DNA from: Parvibaculum sp.
Lineage (GTDB): Bacteria; Pseudomonadota; Alphaproteobacteria; Parvibaculales; Parvibaculaceae
DNA length: 13,943 bases
NCBI GenBank assembly: GCA_020062605.1
Contig: JAGUWA010000360.1
Location: 1 to 13,943 of the forward strand
Direction: 5' to 3'
In this document: in pieces, positions 7,729 through 13,943 of the stretch
Layout of the letters: each line of letters begins with the position of its first letter
Numbering within the stretch: position 1 is the first letter of the stretch
Made by a program: the position numbers and the translations under genes
The notes under the pieces: generated by a model
The model's database searches: none
Seen by the model: the letters and a program-made list of their open reading frames with translations, nothing else
Told to the model about the DNA's origin: nothing

Positions 7729-9375
7729 TCAGTTCGCCCAGAAGACAAATTCGTCTTCCGGTCCGCGCGGCGTACCGCCGAGCGGCCTGTCGATCATCAT
7801 TGGGGCCTCGATGAGCGCTGGCCAGATCGGATCGGCCTGCTCACCGTCGATTTCCTCAAGCGCCGCCATCATCTCCGCGAGCTTCTCCGGGTTGTCGCCG
7901 GCGAGGTTTACCCGTTCGGTCGGATCCTCCGCGAGATTGAAGAGCCAGTTCTTCTTCGGCCGCTCGGAGACCTGAAGCTTCCAGTCTCCCTTCAGGAGCG
8001 TCCTGTAGTGGCTGGACCGGAAGTACAGCGGACGCTCGCCGAGGCCACCTTCCCAATCGGTCAGGCCGAGCAGGTCGATACCGTCATAAACGCGGTCCAG
8101 AGGCAGGGAAGCCCCCGCAGCGGCGGCCGCGGTCGCGAAGATGTCGACATGCGCCGCGCGGTGTTCGACGGTTTTTCCGTCGGGTACACGGCCCGGCCAC
8201 TTCAGGAAGAAGGGCACATGGATGCCGCCCTCGAAGAAGCTCGCCTTGAAGCCACGATAGGGATCGTTGATGTCGGGCAGGCCAATATAGTTCGCGCCGC
8301 CATTGTCGCTCGTGAAGACCACGATGGTGTTTTCCTCGAGTCCCTGTTTCCGCAACTCGTCCAGCACCGCACCGACGCCCCGGTCGAGCGCAACGATCAT
8401 CGCCGCGTAAGTGCGCAGCGTGTGGTCCTCAATGTGGGAGAGCTTGTCATAGTCCGACTTCAGCGCCTGAAGCGGCGTGTGTACCGCGTTGTAGGAAAGG
8501 TACATGAAGAAGGGACGATTGCGGTTCGCCTGGATCGCCTTCACCGCTTCGTTGGTGAGATAGTCCGTCATGTATTCGGACGGCTCGAAACGGCCGCCGC
8601 CATTGAACTGAACGGCAAAGGGAAGATTTGCCCACAGGAACCTGTCGATCGGATCGAAATCCTGGACCGAGTTGACGACATTCGGATCGTTCTTGGGCAG
8701 GAAAAGCGATGCTCCGGGCGCGAAGCCGAGAGCCTCATCGAAGCCGCGTGTCTCCGGCCGCGTCGTATCGGTGCCGCCGAGATGCCACTTGCCGAGCATG
8801 AGCGTGTGGTAGCCCTGTTCCTGCAACATCCTTGAAATATAGATCTCGTTTTCCGGCACGCTCATCTGGCCGACCGGAGGCACGTCCTTTTCGCGGTCAG
8901 CGAGGTAGACAGCACCGTTGCCGGCATATGTCGCTATCGTCTCGGCGAACTGGGGCGGCGCGGGCGTGAATTCAAAACCGAAACGCGTTGCGTAGCGGCC
9001 CGTCATGATGGCGGCTCGCGACGGCGCGCAGGTGGCATTACCGGAGTAGCCATTCGAAAAAACGACGCCTCCCTTCGCGATGGAGTCGATGTTCGGCGTG
9101 GGGACGATGCCGCCGCCACCGAAGGAGATGTCGTTGAAGCCGAGGTCATCGGCGAGGATCACCACGATGTTCGGCCGGCGCTCGCTCGCCGGAACGGCAG
9201 CCTCCGCCGGCCCCCGATCCCAGGTTACTTCGCGGTTCGGCTGAACGGGATCGCGCAGATTCTCCATGATGCCGGGCAGGTAGTACCAGTAACGGTTGAA
9301 GAGGGCGACGCCGGCAATGGCAACGACAACAACCGCCGCGAGGGCGATGCCCGCGCCGCGTTTCCCGATTTTCAT
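7729..9375 (-). CDS. Membrane-anchored type I sulfatase (arylsulfatase family)
   Basis: 548 residues. An uncleaved-looking hydrophobic anchor lies at about residues 8-27, followed by the alkaline-phosphatase-fold sulfatase domain. Metal-site residues Asp76-Asp77 are in ILADDLGFND. The maturation signature CAPSR is at 116-120, within CAPSRAAIMTGRYATRFG, so Cys116 should become formylglycine. Further active-site motifs are LGKWHLGG (Lys196, His198), AVHTPLQ (His299), SDNGG (Asp357, Asn358) and FKASFFEGGIHVP (Lys377). All are intact. It should hydrolyse a sulfate ester in the periplasm or at the inner membrane surface; the substrate cannot be read from the sequence. The ATG at 9375 is chosen because GGAGGGAG lies about nine bases upstream. 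A GTG at 9393 would place that ribosome site inside the gene. It has its own promoter behind the phaZ terminator and is followed by its probable maturase. Confidence 0.93.
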   Translation of the reverse strand: MKIGKRGAGIALAAVVVVAIAGVALFNRYWYYLPGIMENLRDPVQPNREVTWDRGPAEAAVPASERRPNIVVILADDLGFNDISFGGGGIVPTPNIDSIAKGGVVFSNGYSGNATCAPSRAAIMTGRYATRFGFEFTPAPPQFAETIATYAGNGAVYLADREKDVPPVGQMSVPENEIYISRMLQEQGYHTLMLGKWHLGGTDTTRPETRGFDEALGFAPGASLFLPKNDPNVVNSVQDFDPIDRFLWANLPFAVQFNGGGRFEPSEYMTDYLTNEAVKAIQANRNRPFFMYLSYNAVHTPLQALKSDYDKLSHIEDHTLRTYAAMIVALDRGVGAVLDELRKQGLEENTIVVFTSDNGGANYIGLPDINDPYRGFKASFFEGGIHVPFFLKWPGRVPDGKTVEHRAAHVDIFATAAAAAGASLPLDRVYDGIDLLGLTDWEGGLGERPLYFRSSHYRTLLKGDWKLQVSERPKKNWLFNLAEDPTERVNLAGDNPEKLAEMMAALEEIDGEQADPIWPALIEAPMMIDRPLGGTPRGPEDEFVFWAN

Positions 9376-9396
9376 GATTCCCGCTCCCTCCACTTT

Positions 9397-9413
9397 TTAA
9401 TGTTGTACATTAA
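9397..9413. promoter_or_regulatory. Palindromic operator-like site over the sulfatase -10 box
   Basis: TTAATGT-TGT-ACATTAA is a perfect 7-base inverted repeat with a 3-base centre. It overlaps the proposed -10 box of the sulfatase promoter and lies about 22 bases from the ATG, so a bound repressor would block initiation. No regulator gene is in the window, and the protein that binds is unknown. Confidence 0.5.
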
Positions 9414-9438
9414 TAACGAAAGGGCGCAAAAAAAGCAA
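9410..9438 (-). promoter_or_regulatory. Sigma70-like promoter of the sulfatase-FGE operon
   Basis: On the minus strand TTGCTT (9438-9433), a 17-base spacer and TATTAA (9415-9410) form a good -35/-10 pair. The next gene begins about 35 bases beyond the -10. The -35 element is made from the 3' end of the phaZ terminator stem and its T tract. Confidence 0.55.
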
Positions 9439-9460
9439 GCGGGCCGATTGGCCCGCCTGC
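9428..9460 (-). terminator. Rho-independent terminator of the phaC-phaZ operon
   Basis: On the minus strand the arms 9460-9450 and 9445-9435 form an 11-base stem with one G-U pair around a 4-base loop, followed by seven T residues (9434-9428). It begins 22 bases after the phaZ stop. This is a textbook intrinsic terminator and separates the PHA operon from the sulfatase operon. Confidence 0.9.
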
Positions 9461-9482
9461 CTCGTTTCGTTCCGCGAAATGC

Positions 9483-10364
9483 TCAGACCGCCGGGCGGAC
9501 CTGCCCCCCGGTTCCCCGGAAACGGCGTTCGCCCCGGCGGGCGCTAGCCGCGAAAGGGCGCCTCTCCGGCTCCTCATCGAGGAAGGACCGGATCAAGGGA
9601 ACGATCTCTTCCATTTGAGAAACAAGAAAAAGATGACCGCCCGAGACGGTCTCGAGCCGCGCACCGGGAATCATCTGGGCAAGGAGTTTCAGATTCACGA
9701 GCGGGACGATCTGATCGTTCTCGCCGGCGAGGATCAGCGTCGGCTGCTTGATGAACGGCAGAAAGGGAAGGCTCGTCCACCCCATGCCCGCGAGCAACTG
9801 ATAGAAATACCCGCGTGTCGACGGTGCGCGCAGACGCGTCGCATGTCCCTCGGCGCCGTCGCTCTCGTCGCCATAGAGCATTTCGAAATGGCGCAGCATG
9901 TAAGCCGGATCCATATAGCGGCGCGGATGCGCCAGCTTCACCAGAGCGCGCGGATTGCCAGGCACCATGAACATGCCCGCGGACGTGGCCGCAAGGATCA
10001 GGCGGTTGACCCGCTTGCCGAACTGGAAGGCGAATTGCTGCGCCATCGCACCGCCCCACGACACGCCGAGGACATCGACCTCGTCATAGCCGAGTTCGTC
10101 GAGAATGCGCGCCGCCATGCGGGCGAACTGCCAGGGACGATAGGGAAAGGAGGCGGACGGAGAACCGCCGACGCCCGGCGCATCGAAGGCGATCACATCG
10201 CGGTCGTGCAGCACTTCGGCGAGAGGCGCGACGAGTTCGAGGTTCGCGCCGATGCCATTGAAGAAAAGAAGCGGCCGTCCCGGTCCCTTGCCTTCCCAAA
10301 CCGCGGTGCGGAGTATGTTCGATCCCACTCTTATGTCGCGGTATCGGCGCTTTCTCTCGTTCAT
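9483..10364 (-). CDS. phaZ: Intracellular poly(3-hydroxyalkanoate) depolymerase (alpha/beta hydrolase)
   Basis: 293 residues forming one alpha/beta-hydrolase domain. Key phrases match Pseudomonas-type intracellular medium-chain PHA depolymerase: LLFFNGIGANLELV, VIAFDAPGVGGS, GVSWGGAMAQQFA, LAATSAGMFMVPG, HPRRY and LLAGMGWTSLPF. The nucleophile is Ser102 in the GVSWGG elbow. The acid is probably Asp217 in LAGENDQIVP, and the base His244 in GGHLFLV. The enzyme mobilises stored PHA granules in the cytoplasm. The C-terminal tail after about residue 268 is rich in Arg and Gly and looks like an unstructured extension. The gene follows phaC by 41 bases, with GGAG seven bases before the ATG, so the two form an operon. 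A strong terminator follows. Confidence 0.92.
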   Translation of the reverse strand: MNERKRRYRDIRVGSNILRTAVWEGKGPGRPLLFFNGIGANLELVAPLAEVLHDRDVIAFDAPGVGGSPSASFPYRPWQFARMAARILDELGYDEVDVLGVSWGGAMAQQFAFQFGKRVNRLILAATSAGMFMVPGNPRALVKLAHPRRYMDPAYMLRHFEMLYGDESDGAEGHATRLRAPSTRGYFYQLLAGMGWTSLPFLPFIKQPTLILAGENDQIVPLVNLKLLAQMIPGARLETVSGGHLFLVSQMEEIVPLIRSFLDEEPERRPFAASARRGERRFRGTGGQVRPAV

Positions 10365-10405
10365 TCAGCGGCTCCGGGCCTGTTCCGACTCATACCTTCT
10401 AGATA

Positions 10406-12100
10406 TCAGCCTAATACATATGTGCCCGGCGCGGGATCCAAAGGCTTGTATTTGCGATTTCCCAGTGTTTTGGGCGCGGACACCGTTTCTCCCGAACGTT
10501 CGCCGAGCCATTTTCCCCAGCGTTCCCACCAGGAACCCTGCACTTCACTTGCGCCTGCGGCCCATTCATCGGCGGTCGCCGGCAAATCATCGTTAACGAA
10601 ATACTTCGCCTTCGGATTGCCGGGCGGGTTCAGGATCGACTGAATGTGGCCGCTGTTCGACAGCACAAATTCGCGCTTGCCGCCGAGCATCTGCGTCGTG
10701 CGATAGCAGGCCTTCCAGGGCGTGATGTGGTCGGTCACGCCGCCAACGATGAAGGCGTCGATATCGACCTTTCCGATGTCGATGGGCTGGCCGAGAATTT
10801 CCTCCTTGCCCGGATTGGCAAAGGGCTGCGTCTCGTAGAGCGAGAGATAGTCCGAATGCAGCGCGGCGGTGAGATTCGTCGAGTCGTTGTTCCAGAAGAG
10901 CACGTCGAAAGCGGGCGGCTTCTGTCCGTGCAGATAGTTGTTCACGACGTAGTTCCAGACGAGATCGTTGGGCCGCAGCCAGGCGAAGACGCGCGACAGA
11001 TCGGAGCCTTCCAGCACGCCCTTCTTTGCCGATCGTTTTCGCGCCATTTCGATGCCGCGCTTGGTCACCAGAACGCCGACGTCGCTGTCTTCCATACGCG
11101 GGTCGAGCACGCAGACCCAGAAGGTGACGGAATTGACGCGCTTGTCGCCCTTCGCGGCGAGATAGCTCAGCAGTGTCGCCGTGGTGATGCCGCCCGAGCA
11201 GCCGCCGGAAATGTTCACTTTCTCCGAACCGGTGATGCCGGTGACGACGCCGATCACCTCGACAAGTGCGGTTACGTAGTCGGCGAGCCCCCAGTCGCAA
11301 TGCTCCGGACCCGGATTGCGCCAGCTCACGACGAAGACCTGGAAGCCTTGATCGACGAGATAGCGGGACATGCTCTTTTCCGGCGTAAGGTCGAGCACAT
11401 AATACTTGTTGATCTGGGGCGGTACGAAAAGGAGCGGCAGGGCGTGCACCTTTCCCGTTTTCGGCGTGTACTGAAGAAGCTCCAGCATTTCGGTGCGGTA
11501 GACGACGGAACCTTCCGTGGTCGCGAGATTTTCGCCGACCTTGAAGGGTGTCTTGTCGACCTGTGAAGGCATGCCATGATTGTTGCGCAGGTCGTCCAAC
11601 GCGTGACGAAGCCCCTGCACGAGCGACGCGCCGCCCGTGTCGAGCGCGAGCTTCACGGCCGAGGGATTGCCCACGAATGTGTTCGTCGGTGCAACCGCGT
11701 CGATCATGATGTCGGCAACGAGCATGGCGCGGCCATGCTCTATCGGATCGAGCTCCAGCGACTGGATGAAACCGTGCATCTCCGTCCGGAAGGCGAGCCA
11801 GCCCTGCATCAGGCGTCGATAGACGGGGCTCTTCTGCCAGGCAGGATCGACAAAGCGGCGATCCTTCGGCTCGGGCGCGAATTTCTGCTGCCCGCCGACG
11901 ATGTCCACCATGTTGCGGCCAAAGGAGCCGATGTGCTGCATGAAGGTGAAGGGCTGACGTACGGCGCCGCCGACGATCGACCCGATCGCGGAGAGAACGT
12001 CCTCGCGGCTGATGCCGACGATGGGACTCAATACGTTTGGCGTTTCCGCCGCTTCCTCGCCGATGCCCGGACCGAATTCATCCCTCTGCCGCCTCGCCAT
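10406..12100 (-). CDS. phaC: Poly(3-hydroxyalkanoate) synthase, class II-like
   Basis: 564 residues, within the 560-590 range of single-subunit synthases. It polymerises (R)-3-hydroxyacyl-CoA into PHA on cytoplasmic granules. The catalytic triad is visible: Cys301 in the modified lipase box GGCSGG, Asp457 in GGVTDHITPW and His485 in SNSGHIQSILNPPGNP. PhaC_N-type sequence fills the first half (NPSAVKLALDTGG, LLFVPPQINKYYVLDL, VSWRNPGPEHCDWGL). The wording around the catalytic His, and the phaZ neighbour, resemble Pseudomonas class II (medium-chain) synthases. The class assignment is an inference from similarity and synteny. Start at ATG 12100 is supported by AGGAGGGGAG just upstream. The open frame extends to 12406, but that part is non-coding or overlaps the DUF1330 gene. 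No second synthase, phasin or phaD regulator is seen in the window. Confidence 0.93.
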   Translation of the reverse strand: MARRQRDEFGPGIGEEAAETPNVLSPIVGISREDVLSAIGSIVGGAVRQPFTFMQHIGSFGRNMVDIVGGQQKFAPEPKDRRFVDPAWQKSPVYRRLMQGWLAFRTEMHGFIQSLELDPIEHGRAMLVADIMIDAVAPTNTFVGNPSAVKLALDTGGASLVQGLRHALDDLRNNHGMPSQVDKTPFKVGENLATTEGSVVYRTEMLELLQYTPKTGKVHALPLLFVPPQINKYYVLDLTPEKSMSRYLVDQGFQVFVVSWRNPGPEHCDWGLADYVTALVEVIGVVTGITGSEKVNISGGCSGGITTATLLSYLAAKGDKRVNSVTFWVCVLDPRMEDSDVGVLVTKRGIEMARKRSAKKGVLEGSDLSRVFAWLRPNDLVWNYVVNNYLHGQKPPAFDVLFWNNDSTNLTAALHSDYLSLYETQPFANPGKEEILGQPIDIGKVDIDAFIVGGVTDHITPWKACYRTTQMLGGKREFVLSNSGHIQSILNPPGNPKAKYFVNDDLPATADEWAAGASEVQGSWWERWGKWLGERSGETVSAPKTLGNRKYKPLDPAPGTYVLG

Positions 12101-12278
12101 GGACTCCCCTCCTCTTCTGGTGCCTCCGTCGCGCCCGGCCTTCCCTCCCCGGAAGGTATCAACGGGCCCAACGGGCAAACATGATGCGCTGCCCAAGGGG
12201 GCGGCCACAAGGGGTTCAGCGTGCAAAGAGGTTCCGGCGGGGCGAAACCGCTGTTCCACAAGGACATATGCGCCGTGG
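12101..12278 (-). promoter_or_regulatory. Intergenic region upstream of phaC
   Basis: This 178-base gap should contain the phaC promoter, but no clear sigma70 or sigma54 pair could be picked. A hairpin is formed by CCTTCC (12139-12144) and GGAAGG (12151-12156), about 39 bases before the phaC ATG and ahead of its purine-rich ribosome site. An imperfect stem near 12230-12250, just past the DUF1330 stop, lacks a T tract. Confidence 0.3.
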
Positions 12279-12698
12279 TCAGCCGGGAACGCGTGTACCG
12301 ATGTTGAGCTGGCCGGCGAGCCCCGCTTCACGATGGACCTCGATGGCGCGGTACTCCGGCGACATGACCATTTCCATGAAGGCCGCGCGCGAGGGATACT
12401 CGACAAGCGCCACCTGGTCCCACAGTTCCTCGCATTTGCCGATCATGAGGCCATCGACAGCGGCTCCGAAAAGCATGCGGCCGCCGAGCTTCGTCACGAT
12501 CTTCGCGACCTCGACGCCATAGCGCATATAGGCTTCCTGCCCCGAAATGTCCGCATCGCGCCCATCCGGATAAGCCGCGCGCGCGCGGAACTTGAGAAGG
12601 TTGACCATGACAACCGGCCCATCCTTGCCGGTGCCCGCGCGGGCAAAGAAGGATTTAAGCTGCTCGTCCGACGGACGCAGGGCGTTCTCGACTATCAT
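12279..12698 (-). CDS. DUF1330 family protein
   Basis: 139 residues. The stretch GPVVMVNLLKFRARAAYPDG, then a long helix (YMRYGVEVAKIVTKLGGRMLFG) and VALVEYPSRAAFMEMVMSPEYRAIEVHREAGL, are typical of DUF1330, a small ferredoxin-like (dimeric alpha-beta barrel) fold of unknown function. No catalytic residues are established for the family. The ATG at 12698 is chosen because GGAGG lies about ten bases upstream and the domain begins soon after. An ATG at 12746 would add 16 residues encoded in what looks like promoter DNA. It diverges from the DUF2855 gene, and a promoter with a palindrome lies upstream. It may be co-regulated with DUF2855, and its role is not evident. Confidence 0.8.
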   Translation of the reverse strand: MIVENALRPSDEQLKSFFARAGTGKDGPVVMVNLLKFRARAAYPDGRDADISGQEAYMRYGVEVAKIVTKLGGRMLFGAAVDGLMIGKCEELWDQVALVEYPSRAAFMEMVMSPEYRAIEVHREAGLAGQLNIGTRVPG

Positions 12699-12751
12699 TT
12701 CTGCCTTTCCTCCGGCTCCGGCACGATTGACGCCGATCCGGCACATATTGT

Positions 12752-12772
12752 AATGACATTATTAGTGCCATT
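12752..12772. promoter_or_regulatory. Operator-like inverted repeat between DUF1330 and DUF2855
   Basis: AATGACA (12752-12758) and TGCCATT (12766-12772) are inverted half-sites with one mismatch and a 7-base centre; a shorter perfect palindrome TAATG-A-CATTA is at 12751-12761. The size and symmetry resemble TetR-type operators. It abuts the -10 of the minus-strand promoter and lies in the shared divergent region, so one regulator could control both genes. Confidence 0.45.
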
Positions 12773-12800
12773 TTATTGACGATCCGACGGGCGCGGTCAA
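12772..12800 (-). promoter_or_regulatory. Possible sigma70 promoter of the DUF1330 gene
   Basis: On the minus strand TTGACC (12800-12795), 17 bases and AATAAA (12777-12772) give a strong -35 and a mediocre -10. The inverted repeat begins at the end of the -10. A plus-strand candidate for DUF2855 is TTGACG (12727-12732), 18 bases, TAATGA (12751-12756), which is less convincing. Confidence 0.4.
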
Positions 12801-12905
12801 GGCACCCGTCGTAGAAAGAAGCACAGAGCGCGGCGCGACCAAATTCACAAAACGGCGATTGGCTGTTGCAGGATGCGCACATCATCGCCACTCAGGGAGG
12901 CACGC

Positions 12906-13764
12906 ATGAGCATCGCGATCCGGGAATTCGTCGTGAACCGTCCGGACTATGGCCAGACGAAATGGGTGAACAGGGCAACCGAGGTCGAGGATGGACAGAT
13001 CCTCGTCGAGATCGAGAAGTTCGCGCTCACCGCAAACAACATTACCTATGCCGTCGCCGGCGACATGCTCAACTACTGGTCGTTCTGTCCCGCCGAAGAA
13101 GGCTGGGGAAAGATTCCGGTGTGGGGGTCCGCGCGGATCGTTCAGTCGAAATGCGAGGGCGTCGCAGAGGGCGAGCGGATATATGGCTATCTGCCGATGG
13201 CCACCCATCTCGTGATGCAGCCCGAGAAGGTGACCGCAGGCAGCTTCCTCGACCTCTACAAGCAGCGTCGCGAGTTGCATCCCGTCTACAACAGCTATAC
13301 GCGCGTGAAAGGGGGCAAGGCCGCATGAAGACCTCGAACCGGTGCTGCGGCCGCTCTACACGACCTCATTTCTGATCGACGACTGGCTCGCCAACAATGA
13401 CTTCTTCGGCGCAAGGCAGGTGCTGGTGCTCAGCGCTTCCTCAAAGACAGGGCTCGGGCTCGCCTATGGTCTTCACCGGCGCCGCCCTGAGGGACCGGAA
13501 GTGGTCGGGCTCACCTCCGCGGGGAACAAGACTTTCGTGGAGGGGCTTGGCTATTACGACAAGGCGGTGGCCTATGGCGATGTGACGTCGCTCGATGCAA
13601 GCGTGCCGACGGCCGTGGTCGATTTCGCGGGCGACGGGGACGTGCTCGCCGCCGTGCACCGGCATTTCGGCGACAGACTCGTGGAGAGCACGACAGTCGG
13701 CCTCTCGCACAAGGACGCACCGCGCCCGCCTGCGGACCTTCCGGGCGCCAAGCCGCGCTTCTTC
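12906..13764 (+). pseudogene. DUF2855 family protein gene, frameshifted and missing its 3' end
   Basis: The ATG at 12906 follows a good AGGGAGG site. The first frame gives 140 residues (IREFVVNRPDYGQTKWV, LTANNITYAVAGDMLNYWSF, EGERIYGYLPMATHLVM) and ends at a TGA at 13326-13328. The same protein resumes in the next frame: EDLEPVLRPLYTTSFLIDDW, then FFGARQVLVLSASSKTGLGLAY, a Rossmann-like segment, down to LPGAKPRFF near 13764. Dropping one G from the run at 13311-13315 restores a continuous reading (VKGARPHEDLEPVL). The last 30-40 residues expected for the family are absent; the frame reaches a TGA at 13777 after unrelated codons. DUF2855 proteins are distant relatives of medium-chain dehydrogenase/quinone reductases, and the biochemical role is unknown. 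Either the gene is dead here or the sequence contains errors. Confidence 0.75.
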
Positions 13765-13943
13765 CCACCTTCTATCTGAAGGAAGATGGCGGTGACTATC
13801 AGGCAGCAGTCGACTCGACGCCGCTGATCCGCCGCTTCGAGGAAGCATTCTCCGGACGCGAAGTCGTGCCCTCCGATCCCGTGATCGAGTTTCTCGACTA
13901 TCTGCTCGAAGACTATGCCGACGAATGGCTGACCAAGGCGATG
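13761..13943 (+). pseudogene. Glutathione S-transferase-like protein, 5'-truncated and running off the window
   Basis: A frame different from both DUF2855 segments opens at about 13761 and stays open to the window end. It reads PTFYLKEDGGDYQAAVDSTP, IRRFEEAFSGREVVPSDPVI and LEDYADEWLTKAM. The D-S-T-P-x-I-R-x-F-E stretch is like the glutathione-binding end of a thioredoxin-fold GST N-domain, and LEDYADEWLTKAM resembles the first helix of the C-domain in a proteobacterial GST family. The first 50-60 residues of such a protein, with its start codon, are missing; the DUF2855 sequence occupies that place. No ribosome site or start codon is evident, so it is probably not expressed as a normal GST. 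Family assignment is from memory of the motif and is moderately sure. Confidence 0.55.

Noticed and set aside
6946..8835. Plus-strand open frame of 629 codons opposite FGE and sulfatase
   Set aside because: It spans the complement of two real genes and their junction, with Arg/Asp/Glu-rich composition typical of an antisense shadow.
12150..12230. Sigma54-like promoter before phaC (TGGC with a nearby TTGG)
   Set aside because: The -12 element lacks the required GC at the right spacing, so it was not called.
12230..12252. Terminator for the DUF1330 gene
   Set aside because: The stem is imperfect and no T tract follows on the minus strand.
12101..12406. N-terminal extension of PhaC to 12406
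   Set aside because: It would run through the DUF1330 3' end, and a strong Shine-Dalgarno precedes the ATG at 12100, where PhaC-like sequence begins.
1..13943. CRISPR arrays, tRNA or rRNA genes, insertion sequences, prophage or defence genes
   Set aside because: No spaced direct repeats, cloverleaf-like segments, transposase motifs or recognisable defence domains were seen by eye on either strand.

Overview
The window is GC-rich and densely coded, with short intergenic gaps and mostly minus-strand genes. No tRNA, rRNA, CRISPR array, insertion sequence or integrase was seen. The protein set points to a proteobacterium, and the codon use and mix of families fit an alphaproteobacterium best. 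That placement is inferred from flavour, not from a marker gene.

Region 1 (1-3745) is an agmatine to putrescine locus. On the minus strand, in transcription order, lie a putrescine-carbamoyltransferase-like gene, an APC-family permease and the 5' end of agmatine deiminase (aguA, cut by the window edge). N-carbamoylputrescine amidase (aguB) diverges on the plus strand. AguA makes N-carbamoylputrescine. The locus then appears to encode two ways to use it: hydrolysis by AguB, or phosphorolysis to carbamoyl phosphate by the carbamoyltransferase. The permease probably imports agmatine or exchanges it for putrescine.

Region 2 (3742-6602) is a two-gene minus-strand operon. It encodes a phospholipase D-like protein fused to a VTT/DedA-type membrane domain, and an endonuclease/exonuclease/phosphatase-family hydrolase. 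The two are coupled by an ATGA overlap. The second gene converges on aguB so tightly that their stop codons overlap.

Region 3 (6701-9438) holds a membrane-anchored cysteine-type sulfatase followed by a formylglycine-generating enzyme that also has an N-terminal hydrophobic anchor. A sigma70-like promoter upstream carries a perfect palindrome across its -10 box.

Region 4 (9428-12100) is a polyhydroxyalkanoate operon, phaC then phaZ. It ends in a strong rho-independent terminator whose T tract doubles as the start of the sulfatase promoter.

Region 5 (12279-13943) has a DUF1330 gene diverging from a DUF2855 gene across a promoter/operator region. The DUF2855 gene is broken by a frameshift near 13311-13328. 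It is then joined near 13750-13770, in another frame, to the interior of a glutathione S-transferase-like gene. That is either a real deletion or an assembly error.
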